Shown here one piece after another: positions 38,234 to 46,952 of a stretch of 64,000 bases of DNA. This DNA is from CAZSBG01 sp964605145 (GTDB lineage: Bacteria > Zhuqueibacterota > Zhuqueibacteria > Thermofontimicrobiales > Thermofontimicrobiaceae). The stretch spans positions 1-64,000 of the forward strand of contig CAZSBG010000010.1 in assembly GCA_964605145.1 (NCBI GenBank), written 5' to 3'. Every line of letters begins with the position of its first letter. The stretch's first letter is position 1. The notes below the pieces were generated by a model, which was given only the letters and a program-made list of their open reading frames with translations, did no database searches and was not told the DNA's origin. A program made the position numbers and the translations under genes.

Positions 38234-38330
38234 TTCAAACTCCGTATTTGTGAAAGAAAAAAAATCAAAAAAAAGAAATGCATATAATTGAATTAAAATT
38301 TGAACTGCAAGGAGTGAAAAAAGCAAAATA

Positions 38331-38420
38331 TTAAAAAAAAACTATACAGGCGGGCCTGCATAAAGTATAAGATAAAATTTTTTATTACTTTTGTGTTACA
38401 ATGTATGACACCGCCTGTAT
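38331..38420 (-). terminator. Large-loop terminator of the small lipoprotein genes
   Basis: A perfect 10-bp inverted repeat, ATACAGGCGG at 38344-38353 and CCGCCTGTAT at 38411-38420, with a 57-nt loop. On the minus strand the second arm is followed by AG and nine T residues. It lies 17 bp after the 38438 stop and fits termination there, despite the long loop. Confidence 0.6.
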
Positions 38421-38437
38421 TTAAATTATGGGAGAGA

Positions 38438-38731
38438 TTATTTGGTTACAGTAACAGTGCGGGATGTCACCGTAATCCAACTGGCCGGAATACCAATGAG
38501 AAAATCGATGGGATTGTATTCTGTTTTGATTTCGTAATCGGTTGCTTCACCGGCCATATCGTTGGTATCCACCTCATTTATGGGTACCAGGCCCCAGAGA
38601 ATATACCACTGGCGCGCTTCTTTGGCGTTGTCATATTTCGGACCGTCTCCGATCGTATGAATATGGCTGGTGCAGCCCAGGGCGAACGCAATGAGTAATA
38701 CGACCAACAGAATCCCTGTCATTCTTTTCAT
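38438..38731 (-). CDS. Small Bor-like lipoprotein
   Basis: 97-aa lipoprotein with signal peptide MKRMTGILLVVLLIAFALGC, so the lipidated Cys is residue 20. The mature 77 residues resemble, in length and pattern, the Bor/Iss family of phage-derived outer-membrane lipoproteins: an N-terminal HIHTIGDGP stretch, WYILWGLVPINEVD in the middle, and an IGIPASWITVTSRTVTVTK end. I am only moderately sure of that family. The function is unknown; Bor confers serum resistance in lysogens of lambda. It has a strong SD (AAAGGAGTG) and starts 3 bp after the stop of the upstream lipoprotein gene, so the two are co-transcribed, ending at a large-loop terminator. Confidence 0.7.
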   Translation of the reverse strand: MKRMTGILLVVLLIAFALGCTSHIHTIGDGPKYDNAKEARQWYILWGLVPINEVDTNDMAGEATDYEIKTEYNPIDFLIGIPASWITVTSRTVTVTK

Positions 38732-38734
38732 CTT

Positions 38735-39361
38735 TCACTCCTTTTCAAGGTTAGTTATTGAAATGCTGCCAATTGAAGATTCAATTTTGTTAATTTCTGA
38801 TGGATAAATTTGTGAAGGGATAAAATAATCAATCTGGAAAATTGATTTTTCAAATTCTGCAAAAAGTTTAAACGCGATCATATCTTTCGTGAGAATTCGA
38901 TATTGGACAATTTTTTTTCCGTTAACAATGTACGAACCTATTTCCACTTTGTTCGAATTAAAATTTTGAAAAAGCATTTTTTGAAAATCACCCGATAAAA
39001 ACCGGGACAGAGTAGTGTCACTCTTGACTTTGGAAATGACGCACGATGCGTTCTTTTCTGATTTAAATATTTTCAGGAGGTTAATGGACAAAGAAGAATT
39101 CGAGTCGCTGCTCATTGCTTTTTGAGCGGCAATTAACTGGTCTGTGGCGATTGGTTCCCAGTCTTTTGGCGGGTAGAAAAAAAATGAATTAGCTATAGAA
39201 ACAGGCGACGCGATAAGATTTGTGTCGACATTAAATTTTAGTGGCAAGAATTCAGTTTCATTGTCGTTTTGTTTCGCACAGTTCGAAAAAACGAAAACAA
39301 GCGAAATAAGGATTGAATGAAAAAGATACCTGATCCCATGAGGTCGGAAAGTGATCAACAA
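38735..39361 (-). CDS. Lipoprotein of unknown function
   Basis: 208-aa predicted lipoprotein with the lipobox VFVFSNC (Cys28). The start is TTG at 39361, which is supported by a full AAGGAGG 7 bp upstream, a case where the SD decides the start. The mature part includes FFYPPKDWEPIATDQLIAAQK and KIVQYRILTKDMIAFKLFAEF, a pattern like small lipoproteins that share the PsbP or DUF-type alpha/beta fold, but I cannot assign a family. It is 3 bp upstream of the Bor-like lipoprotein gene and probably shares its transcript. It is expected to be membrane-anchored in the periplasm. Confidence 0.68.
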   Translation of the reverse strand: MLITFRPHGIRYLFHSILISLVFVFSNCAKQNDNETEFLPLKFNVDTNLIASPVSIANSFFFYPPKDWEPIATDQLIAAQKAMSSDSNSSLSINLLKIFKSEKNASCVISKVKSDTTLSRFLSGDFQKMLFQNFNSNKVEIGSYIVNGKKIVQYRILTKDMIAFKLFAEFEKSIFQIDYFIPSQIYPSEINKIESSIGSISITNLEKE

Positions 39362-39446
39362 TTTGTTACCTCCTTTTTAATGTCGGAAAACAGAATAGCT
39401 GAATCATGTAAAAAAAATGACAAACGCACCAATTCAAATTTTTGAA

Positions 39447-39968
39447 TTAAAAGACTTTTGCGCCTAAAACTTTTTCCATGCGCTTTAAACTGAATCGATG
39501 GGCTTCTTCATCGAAATCAGCAACGCCATTTTTATGAACGACAGTGATGTAATCGCGATCCCGCAGTCCGCTGACCGTGTCCATCACACAAATGGATGTG
39601 CATACGCCCACAACATGCACTTCGTCAGGATTCAATTCGGCCAGCACTTCTTCCAATTCTGTCTCAAAAAAACCGCTGTAACGCGTTTTTTTGATGATAA
39701 TATCATTTTCTTCCACAGGAAGCTCATCGATGATTTCAGCGCCGTTTGTTCCTGTGATGCAATGGGGAGGGAAAAAGGAGAATTCGCGATCATCCGGCGC
39801 GTGTGAATCGGTCAAATAAATGATCGTTCCGCCTTCCTCGCGAATTTCCTTGATCTTTTTCTGAATAAATGGAACAATATCCCTTGCCGGTTGTCCGCAG
39901 GTTAACGCGCCATCTTCTCTTACAAAATCATTGAGCATATCAGTAATCAGTAAAACTTTTTTATTCAT
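39447..39968 (-). CDS. Isochorismatase-like cysteine hydrolase (nicotinamidase type)
   Basis: 173-aa enzyme of the isochorismatase-like superfamily. The catalytic triad is visible: Asp in LLITDMLNDF near the N-terminus, Lys in IIIKKTRYSGF (about 100), and Cys in VVGVCTSICVMDT (about 130). The metal or substrate His is in YLTDSHAPDD. The pattern resembles nicotinamidase/PncA-like proteins, but the family also cleaves other amides, so nicotinamidase is a suggestion only. The ATG at 39968 has GAGG 7 bp upstream and is preferred over an ATG-less extension to 39989. It appears to be a single gene. Confidence 0.85.
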   Translation of the reverse strand: MNKKVLLITDMLNDFVREDGALTCGQPARDIVPFIQKKIKEIREEGGTIIYLTDSHAPDDREFSFFPPHCITGTNGAEIIDELPVEENDIIIKKTRYSGFFETELEEVLAELNPDEVHVVGVCTSICVMDTVSGLRDRDYITVVHKNGVADFDEEAHRFSLKRMEKVLGAKVF

Positions 39969-40134
39969 AAAAACAGCCTCGAATTTCAAGTGATATCTTA
40001 AATGTTCAGTTTCGATATTATAACAATAAATTGTAATAAATGCAATGTTTTTGTTGATTAAGTTCGATCAAACTTTGAAAATAAACGTTCGAATTCGATT
40101 CAAAATTTGTAAAATAAAATGGATTCGATTATGG

Positions 40135-40183
40135 CAAAAAAAAGCGCACTGATAAAAAAAAATAATTCGTTTCTCGGTGCGCT
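40135..40183 (-). terminator. Terminator of the YHS-domain gene
   Basis: Stem AGCGCACCGA/TCAGTGCGCT on the minus strand (10 bp with one G-U pair), followed by eight T residues. It lies 31 bp after the YHS gene stop at 40214. Confidence 0.8.
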
Positions 40184-40213
40184 CTCTTAACGACAGTAAA
40201 CTTTTACAGAAAA

Positions 40214-40699
40214 CTATTTGGTTTTTTCTCCACTGCAGCAGCCATCTTTTTTGTCAGCGGCGGCTTTTTTATCGCCATGTTCTTTTTCACATTTTTCTTT
40301 GGCCGCTTTGTTGAATTTTTCGATCTGACCTGCCGGGTCCTTTTTAAATGCCTTTACGCAATGGTCACTGCAAAAATAATAATCTTCGCCCTCATGGGTC
40401 ACTTTTTTGGCAGTTTCTTTGTCCACGTTCATACCACAGACAACGTCGTGTGCGTGTGTTGCGTATTTTTCTGGATCGGTTTTAAATTTTTCCAGGCAGT
40501 TGTTACAGCAAAAATAATACTCCTTGCCTTCGTATTTATACGGGCCTGCGGCTTCAGACTTCAAGGCTTTTTCACCCGATACCGGGCATGTGATAGTTTC
40601 TTCAGCAGGGTTTGCATCTTTTTGGGCAAAACTAAAATTCGCAGTTAAGGTGACTGCAAAAAGAATGGCAAAGATTCCGACAAAAATTTTCGTACGCAT
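40214..40699 (-). CDS. Exported double YHS-domain protein
   Basis: 161-aa exported protein with a signal peptide cleaved near SFAQ (residue 25). It contains two YHS/TRASH-type metal-binding modules. The first has CPVSGEKA followed by YYFCCNNCLEKF; the second has VVCGMNVDKETA followed by YYFCSDHCVKAF. Each combines a CxV or CG-M strand with a CxxC-like cluster and a Phe-Cys motif, as in domains that bind Cu, Ni or other metals. A lysine-rich tail ends in a third cysteine cluster (GCCSG). It probably binds metal in the periplasm. The gene has a clear SD (CAGGAGTATTTT) and its own terminator. Confidence 0.88.
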   Translation of the reverse strand: MRTKIFVGIFAILFAVTLTANFSFAQKDANPAEETITCPVSGEKALKSEAAGPYKYEGKEYYFCCNNCLEKFKTDPEKYATHAHDVVCGMNVDKETAKKVTHEGEDYYFCSDHCVKAFKKDPAGQIEKFNKAAKEKCEKEHGDKKAAADKKDGCCSGEKTK

Positions 40700-40937
40700 A
40701 AAATACTCCTGTTTTCAGTTTATTCACTTTTGTTTTCATTTTCAATAAACAAAAAATATACCAGAAGATATTGTGCTTTTTAGATTAGTATATACAATTG
40801 GTTATGAGCGGTGTGACGGGAGATGATTTGAATGAAGGTCACGAATTGTAGAATAATAGACAATAATTCTCTTTAATATTGAACAGGTTGAGCTGCTGGT
40901 GCAGAATGTTGGCTGTCAGTAGATTTGTTTTCTTCGG

Positions 40938-40967
40938 AAAAAAAGAGGCGCCTCAGGTGAGACGCCT
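40938..40967 (-). terminator. Terminator of the transketolase-like gene
   Basis: Inverted repeat AGGCGCCTC/GAGACGCCT with a 4-nt loop and one mismatch. On the minus strand it is followed by seven T residues. It begins 9 bp after the transketolase-like stop codon at 40976. Confidence 0.75.
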
Positions 40968-40975
40968 TTAATTGA

Positions 40976-43333
40976 TTACCTTGTTTGTTCCAACATATTC
41001 TTTATTTGATTCAGTCGATCCTGCCGTTCTCTGGCGAATTTTTCAATGCCTTTGAACAGCCAGGTTGGCGAGATGTGCGCTTCCTCGCACAGTTCATCCA
41101 CGGACCCGCCGGTTCGCCACTGATTATCCCAATCCGATGACATGGCATATTCTTCTGCAACTTTGCAGGATATCCAGTCGCGCATATTTCGTCGGGCGCT
41201 GTTGGTTATCACAGTCGAATCAAGCCAATCTCCGTCTGATGCGATGGATTTCTGATAGCTTTCCGGCTGTAATTTAAACAGTTCATAGCTTGTCGCCGCG
41301 ATGAGCTTTACGTTCAGACCTGCTTCGTCCAGCTTCGGAAGAATCTTGAGCAGATTGCTGGTTGTGCTGGTGCCCTGTACGAAGATGGTTCCCATTTTGG
41401 GCTGATCCGGTTTATAATCTCGAATGATGTACGCGCCTTTGGCTGCCTCAAAATGTGAAGCCATTCCCAGTTTTTCCCGATCCGGAATTTCCACCGGCGG
41501 ACGCGTGAGATGCAACGCGATAATGGGAATATCGGTCGCCATGGCCGCGCCGACCATGGGAGCCACTTCATTATGTTCCCACGGGTACAGATTGACTACC
41601 TGTCCTTCCGGGAAAAGTTGCGTAACGCCGGGCGAAAAAACGCCGAAATGCGTACGGGAATCTTCGGCTGTCTCCGGGCCTGAGTGACCGGCAATCCAGA
41701 GCACTTTCCCTGTTTTTATCTCTGCGTCCTGCACCAATTGGCTGTACAATCGCATGGCGCCGTATTTCAAATAAACGAAAGAGCCATACGTTGAGCACGC
41801 AGAATAAAATCCATTGAATTGTTCAAATGGCTTTTCCGCCAGATTGACAGTTGAAATGCCAACCGAAATTCCGGCATTGGCAAATTCCGTAATTCCCTGG
41901 GGCAGCAATGTGCCTTTTGGATTGGAATTTCGTTCGTACGGCCCAAATCCGTCGAAATCGCCATAGCCTTTGGCAAAACCGGAGATGTTCGTCGAATCGG
42001 CCAAATCCGCGGACATGGCGATAAACAGCGGACGACCATATTTTTCGTGGCAATAGGCATTGATCCACGCGCCAAATTTCGCTAAACCGGCGCGGTTGGG
42101 AGCTTTATCGCCAGGTTTGACAAAGATGCCTTCAGGATATTTTGTGAAATCTGTGATCACCGGATCGGTTGTGGGATTTTTGTCGAAATCATAGAAGAGT
42201 GTGGTTTTCTTTTCAGGAATGGCGTCGCCCATCTCCACAAGCGTATCAGCCACATAATCCAGCAAATCAGGTTCCTGATCGTACAGTTGAAATACACGGT
42301 TCAGGTTTTCCCTGGTTTGCTCGACCTGGTCTGAATGAGCATCCGGCGCCGGTTTGCCAAATCCTTCGAATTCAATACCATATCTTTCAGTGAAAATTTT
42401 TGTTGTTTCCCAGAATCCGGGGCTGTTCATGGGTTTATGAGGACTGCCATGGGATTTGTTGTCAAAAATGCCGTATTCTCTTCCTTTTCGCGTTTTGAAC
42501 CATGCGAAATTTGGCTGCTGGTTTTTGTTTTCCGAGTAAACCATATCGAAAATCGCTTTAGTGACCGACGGCCATTCCATGCCCTTTTCCGTGCCAAAGA
42601 TTCTCCAGCCGTGAGCGCCAAACCAGTCTTCCGGCGTGCCTGCCACAATGCTGCTGACCCGATGGTTGTCGATGCCGTAATCGTTCCAGTCCAACATATA
42701 GTACAAGTTGTTCAGTCCCAAGCCCCAGGCCGAGTTTTGGGTTTCGTGAGTCACGCCGGCTGTGGCGCCGCCTTCACCTTCAATGGCAAATACGCGCACA
42801 TCATCGGCTCCGGCCAGTTTCAGCGCCATGGCTTCGCCGGCAGCCACAGGCGAGCCATGTCCGGACGGGCCTGTGTTAAATTTCAGGAGCATGCTTTTTC
42901 CTGCCATTTCAGCGTGACCGGGCAAACCACCATTGTGGCGCAAGGTGAGTAAATCTTCCCAATACAGCGCAGCTTCGGGTTCATTTGTAATCAGGTATTT
43001 TTTATCGCCAGTTTGTTTATATTTTCTTCTGAGCGCTTCATTTAAAACGGCAAGCACCGCATAAACAAGCGGAATCGTATGTCCTGCAACAAGGATGAAC
43101 CGATCCGCAAATCTTTTCTCCGGGTTCCGAATATCATACCGCATAACACCGCTGAGCATGGTTGTGAGCAGCATGTGAACTTTGGAGCGAGAACCACCGG
43201 GATGTCCACTCTGACGAAGGTTGAGCATCATATCAATGCTCTGGTCAACCATATCCTTTATCTTTTCCCACATGGGAAATTGTTTTTCCAGATTTTTGTA
43301 AATCTGTTCAATCGAAGTGGAGGAAGAACTCAT
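40976..43333 (-). CDS. Transketolase-like thiamine diphosphate enzyme
   Basis: 785-aa enzyme with transketolase architecture, longer than the usual 650-690 aa. Family landmarks are LRQSGHPGGSRS (about 40), the glycine-rich cofactor motif VFAIEGEGGATAGVTHE (about 180), MLDWNDYGIDNH (the YDDNGI position), and the second-domain motif SGPETAEDSRTHFGVFSPGV. The first motif is GEG rather than GDG, a conservative change of a metal ligand. The enzyme would move two-carbon units from ketoses such as xylulose 5-phosphate. That product is made by the AraB/AraD enzymes 4 kb away, although a 620-bp gap separates the units. A related dehydrogenase E1 function cannot be fully excluded. Confidence 0.82.
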   Translation of the reverse strand: MSSSSTSIEQIYKNLEKQFPMWEKIKDMVDQSIDMMLNLRQSGHPGGSRSKVHMLLTTMLSGVMRYDIRNPEKRFADRFILVAGHTIPLVYAVLAVLNEALRRKYKQTGDKKYLITNEPEAALYWEDLLTLRHNGGLPGHAEMAGKSMLLKFNTGPSGHGSPVAAGEAMALKLAGADDVRVFAIEGEGGATAGVTHETQNSAWGLGLNNLYYMLDWNDYGIDNHRVSSIVAGTPEDWFGAHGWRIFGTEKGMEWPSVTKAIFDMVYSENKNQQPNFAWFKTRKGREYGIFDNKSHGSPHKPMNSPGFWETTKIFTERYGIEFEGFGKPAPDAHSDQVEQTRENLNRVFQLYDQEPDLLDYVADTLVEMGDAIPEKKTTLFYDFDKNPTTDPVITDFTKYPEGIFVKPGDKAPNRAGLAKFGAWINAYCHEKYGRPLFIAMSADLADSTNISGFAKGYGDFDGFGPYERNSNPKGTLLPQGITEFANAGISVGISTVNLAEKPFEQFNGFYSACSTYGSFVYLKYGAMRLYSQLVQDAEIKTGKVLWIAGHSGPETAEDSRTHFGVFSPGVTQLFPEGQVVNLYPWEHNEVAPMVGAAMATDIPIIALHLTRPPVEIPDREKLGMASHFEAAKGAYIIRDYKPDQPKMGTIFVQGTSTTSNLLKILPKLDEAGLNVKLIAATSYELFKLQPESYQKSIASDGDWLDSTVITNSARRNMRDWISCKVAEEYAMSSDWDNQWRTGGSVDELCEEAHISPTWLFKGIEKFARERQDRLNQIKNMLEQTR

Positions 43334-43953
43334 ATTAATTCTCCATTTTTGTGAAAGGTTAGAATAATTGTAAATATATTCGCTACTTTTATGTAATATT
43401 ATTTCAAATTTAGGGTGATTTTAAAATAACTAAAAAAAATGAAAATTCCAAGAATTTTTTTGGCTGAGTGTGAAAATAACAAATGTCTTCGGAAGCCGCG
43501 AAAATTAAGAATATTTTTGATCATCCCTTTGATGTGAGTGTTCGCTCCATGGTTATTTTTTATCTAATAAGAATTATGGAGAGCAAGTTGCTAAAGTTAT
43601 GCAGAGAAATCGAGGGAAGGGAATCTGCAGAGAATAGTGCGGCGAAGAAATCCGATTCCGAGAGTTAACCTCGATTATTCATATTATATTACTAAAGGTA
43701 TCGAGATAACCTGAATGGTGCTGAATTTAGAGAGTAGTACATTTTTACGTCTAAAACTGACTTTTAAATGAATTGATAATTCAATTTGATAATAATCAAG
43801 TAATTGAATCAATTTTATTATAATTACATGAATAATTCAGGTTAAGTGATAAATTATCATCGTATTCAAACTGAAACCTCATGGGAAAAGCGGAAAATTA
43901 CAAAAATTTTTGTGTTTCTTCGAGTGTTAGTTAGTGGACAGTTTTTCTTCACG
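43334..43953. other. Intergenic region between catabolic units
   Basis: About 620 bp between the transketolase and Zn-dehydrogenase genes. It contains the 138-bp inverted-repeat element at 43707-43844. An open frame at 43483-43668 on the plus strand (61 codons) has no SD and no recognisable features, so I do not call it a gene. The part next to 43334 should contain the transketolase promoter. Confidence 0.5.
43707..43844. repeat. 138-bp element with perfect 10-bp terminal inverted repeats (copy A)
   Basis: Begins TAACCTGAATGGTGCTGAAT and ends GAATAATTCAGGTTA, so the outer 10 bp TAACCTGAAT/ATTCAGGTTA are exact inverted repeats. The interior is AT-rich and has no protein-like frame. A second copy at 59240-59367 has the same ends with one base changed on the left and an unrelated interior. 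Confidence 0.7.
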
Positions 43954-44991
43954 CTAAGAAATATGAATCATTGCTTTCATTACGCCGTCGTGATACCCAT
44001 CGACCAGTTTGAAAGCCCGGGCTGTTTCTTCAAATGAAAAATGATGTGTCATCAAAAAATCGACATCAATAAAGCTGCTGGCGATGACGTCGATGGCAGG
44101 CCGGACGAAATTATTCTGGCGTCTTACATTTTGAAGCGAAAGCTCTTTTCGCCGCAGCTTGTTAATGTCAAACGAAATCCTGTCGGTCTCAGGGATACCG
44201 ACGATGATGAGTTTCCCGCCCGGTTTCAGCAAATCAACAGCCTGATCCAGCGCGTCCTGCTCGCCGCAGCATTCGAAAACCGCATCCAATCCGAACGGTT
44301 CCTTTTTTTTCATTTTAGCAACGATATCGATGTGGTCGGGATTCGCTCCCCAAACAGCGCCGGAAGATTTCGCCAATTCTAACCGCCGGTCGATTTTGTC
44401 AGTCACATAAATCTTTTCGATCCTCATCGCTTTCGCAGCCAACAAGACGCACATCCCGATGGGGCCGGTTCCCAAAATACCAATGGATGCGGCAGAATTC
44501 TCTTTCAAGAATTGGATCGCGTACATGCCGATAGAGAGCGGTTCCACCAGCGCGGACTGAACATGGGTCATTTCGGGCGGAATTTTGAAACAGCTTTCCT
44601 GCGGCATGACGATGTATTCGGAGAGGCAGCCTTCCATTTGACCGGGACAACCCAAAAATTTGAGGCGCCGGCACGTGTGGTGCCGGCCGCCCAAACACTG
44701 GTCGCATTTGAAACAGGAAACCGCAGGATCGACTGCAACCCGATCCCCAACGCGCAGCCGATCCACGTTTTTTCCGATTTCAATCACGGTCGCAGAACAT
44801 TCGTGTCCCACAGCATAAGGGTACTCCACGACCTGGTCTCCGATCCGCCCGGTTCGGTAATAATGGACATCCGAGCCACAAACACCGACGACATTGATTT
44901 TCAGCAGCACATCATTTTCATTTTGGATGCGCGGCATCGGCTTTTCAAGAATTTCCAGCGACCGTATCCCGGTCAGCATTATTGACTTCAT
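43954..44991 (-). CDS. Zinc-dependent polyol/L-iditol-type dehydrogenase
   Basis: 345-aa medium-chain dehydrogenase. The catalytic zinc site has Cys in GVCGSDVHYYR (about 38), His-Glu in VGHECSATV (about 65), and a structural zinc cluster in CFKCDQCLGGRHHTCR (about 95-110, four cysteines). The NAD-binding fold has ILGTGPIGMCVLLAAKAM (about 170). The GSDVHYY motif places it near sorbitol, xylitol or galactitol dehydrogenases. It is the last gene of the minus-strand pentose cluster, 31 bp after the SSS symporter. A polyol oxidation feeding L-ribulose or xylulose into AraB/AraD is plausible, but the substrate is not proved by the sequence. Confidence 0.87.
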   Translation of the reverse strand: MKSIMLTGIRSLEILEKPMPRIQNENDVLLKINVVGVCGSDVHYYRTGRIGDQVVEYPYAVGHECSATVIEIGKNVDRLRVGDRVAVDPAVSCFKCDQCLGGRHHTCRRLKFLGCPGQMEGCLSEYIVMPQESCFKIPPEMTHVQSALVEPLSIGMYAIQFLKENSAASIGILGTGPIGMCVLLAAKAMRIEKIYVTDKIDRRLELAKSSGAVWGANPDHIDIVAKMKKKEPFGLDAVFECCGEQDALDQAVDLLKPGGKLIIVGIPETDRISFDINKLRRKELSLQNVRRQNNFVRPAIDVIASSFIDVDFLMTHHFSFEETARAFKLVDGYHDGVMKAMIHIS

Positions 44992-45022
44992 ACATAGACC
45001 ATTAAAATTTCAAGCAATACTT

Positions 45023-46813
45023 CTATCCGGCAAAATACAAATAAGCGGCAAGAATCATCGCCACCACAATAACGGAAGCGATGATGTCTTTCGCGTTCCA
45101 GCTTGATCTGGAAGTCTGACGGTCATCAGAGCTTGTTGTGGCATACGTTAATCCACTTATTTTTTCATAGGCCGGTTTTTCAGTCATGTAACTGACCACA
45201 ATCATTACGATGGCGCACACAACAAAAATTATCAGACTGTAGTACTGAAAGAAAATATTATTCATGACCCAGAAAAAAGAACCGTGTGTGTAACTGAAAT
45301 TTTCGACCATTTTTACCGGTGTGTCAATGGCTAATCGGATTAATCCCAGTGCAAAACCTGTTATCAGGGCAGCGAGGCAGCCTTTGCTGTTGAGACGTTT
45401 ATTGAAAACGCCGAAAAAGAAAACGACGAAAATCGGTGGCGCCAGATAGGATTGCACCCCCTGCAGATAATCGTACAAACCTCGTCCGCCGCGAATGACA
45501 GGAATCCACAGCAATCCAATGAGCACCATCACCGCCGTTGCCACGCGACCGATCCACACCAATTGCTGCTGAGTTGATTTGGGTTTCAGGCGCGAATAAA
45601 AATCCATGGTGAACAACGTGGATGAAGCATTGAACACGCCGGCCAACGAACTCATCAAAGCGGCCAATAATCCGGCGACCACAAAGCCGCGAACTCCAAT
45701 AGGCAGCACTGTTGTGACGAGAAGCGGGAACGCCATCTGCGCGTTGTCCCGAATAATCACGCCGTTTTCATCCAGAAGCACGTCCTGAATGGAACTCGAC
45801 ATTCCGCTTTTGGCCAGGGCAAAGCAAATCATTCCAGGAATGATGAAAATGAACACCGGCAGCAGTTTCAAAAATGCGGCTGAAATGGAGCCTCGCCGGG
45901 CTTCCTTTTCGTTGGGAGCGCCCAGGGTGCGCTGTACGATATATTGATCCGTGCACCAGTACCACAATCCGATGATCGGCGCGCAGAACAACATGCCCAG
46001 CCAGGGATAATTGTCATTGAAATACCAGGCCATGCGCCCGGATTCTTTCACCGGGGCCCAGGTGCTTTGAACGCCATCCGGCACCAGCGGCTTCCACAGG
46101 TTGAACATTTCTGAACCGGCAATTTCGCGTAACTGGTGCCAGCCAGCGGCCACAGAACTCCCGAAATCGCCATGCATTCCGCCCAGCGCAGCCAGGCCGT
46201 AAAGGGTGACGAGAAGCGAACCGAACACGAGAATGACAGTTTGCATGGCTTCGGTATAAGCTACAGCGCGCAATCCGCCAAGAATGGTGTACGCGCCGGT
46301 CAACACAATAACAAGGATGGAGCCAAGCCAGAAGCTGTCCATGCCGAGGAAATTGAGGTCCGGCAGCAGCACGCTGAATACGATCCCGCCGGCAAAAATT
46401 CCCACTGCGATTTTAGTCAGCACATACGCCACGAGCGAAATCACCGAAAGCACGGTTCGGGCTGAGGGAGAAAACCGCCGCTCCAGAAATTCCGGCATGG
46501 TGAACACTTTGGAGCGCATGTAAAATGGCACCATGACCCAGCCGAGTACGAGCAGGCACCACGCGTGCAATTCATAGTGCGCCATGGCCACGCCATCTGT
46601 GGCGCCGGAGCCGGCCAGGCCCACGAGATGCTCCGAGCCAATATTCGACGCGAAGATGGACGCCCCGATCACAAACCAGCCGAGGTGCCGGCCGGCCAAA
46701 AAATAATCGGATGTTGTGTTTTGCTTCTGCTTAATCACCCACCACGCCAGACCCAGAATAATCATGAAATAACAGGCAACAATCAGCCAGTCAATTGTAC
46801 TGAGTGCAGACAT
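45023..46813 (-). CDS. Sodium:solute symporter (SSS family)
   Basis: 596-aa inner-membrane transporter with about 13-14 hydrophobic helices of the SSS (SGLT-like) family. Markers are GRHLGWFVIGASIFASNIGSEHLVG near the N-terminus, including the conserved GASIFASNIGSEH motif of sugar-type members, and ASSTLFTMDFYSRLKP in the middle, a version of the SSS signature. Such members usually co-transport sugars or polyols with sodium. It lies between AraD and the zinc dehydrogenase in one transcript direction and most likely imports the pentose, polyol or uronate used by that cluster. It has a good SD (TGAGGAGAAACA). The spacer to AraD carries a CCCGAATCC-type repeat. Confidence 0.9.
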   Translation of the reverse strand: MSALSTIDWLIVACYFMIILGLAWWVIKQKQNTTSDYFLAGRHLGWFVIGASIFASNIGSEHLVGLAGSGATDGVAMAHYELHAWCLLVLGWVMVPFYMRSKVFTMPEFLERRFSPSARTVLSVISLVAYVLTKIAVGIFAGGIVFSVLLPDLNFLGMDSFWLGSILVIVLTGAYTILGGLRAVAYTEAMQTVILVFGSLLVTLYGLAALGGMHGDFGSSVAAGWHQLREIAGSEMFNLWKPLVPDGVQSTWAPVKESGRMAWYFNDNYPWLGMLFCAPIIGLWYWCTDQYIVQRTLGAPNEKEARRGSISAAFLKLLPVFIFIIPGMICFALAKSGMSSSIQDVLLDENGVIIRDNAQMAFPLLVTTVLPIGVRGFVVAGLLAALMSSLAGVFNASSTLFTMDFYSRLKPKSTQQQLVWIGRVATAVMVLIGLLWIPVIRGGRGLYDYLQGVQSYLAPPIFVVFFFGVFNKRLNSKGCLAALITGFALGLIRLAIDTPVKMVENFSYTHGSFFWVMNNIFFQYYSLIIFVVCAIVMIVVSYMTEKPAYEKISGLTYATTSSDDRQTSRSSWNAKDIIASVIVVAMILAAYLYFAG

Positions 46814-46904
46814 TGTTTCTCCTCATTTGTGATTTGGTTGAATTTTATGATTGGATAAAACACGAGCGCTTTGTGGTTTTAATTTTATTATTTCCACTCT
46901 CATC

Positions 46905-46952
46905 TTTTCCCGATCCCTGAAACCCGAATCCCGTTTTCCGAATCCCGAACCT
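46905..46952. repeat. CCCGAATCCCG repeat between SSS symporter and AraD genes
   Basis: A run of degenerate units, CCCGATCCCTGAAACCCGAATCCCG, then TTTTCCGAATCCCGAAC, just after the AraD stop codon. It is the same family as the pair flanking the four-helix pseudogene at 36.5-37.1 kb, here in one orientation only. Confidence 0.5.

Noticed and set aside
37097..38326. Upstream start of the RND adaptor at 38326
   Set aside because: The lipoprotein signal begins at the ATG at 38233, which has GGAG at the right distance.
43483..43668. Plus-strand open frame of 61 codons between the transketolase and dehydrogenase genes
   Set aside because: No SD, no signal or domain, and composition like the AT-rich spacer; it lies just outside the inverted-repeat element. 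A real gene cannot be excluded, but I cannot support one.
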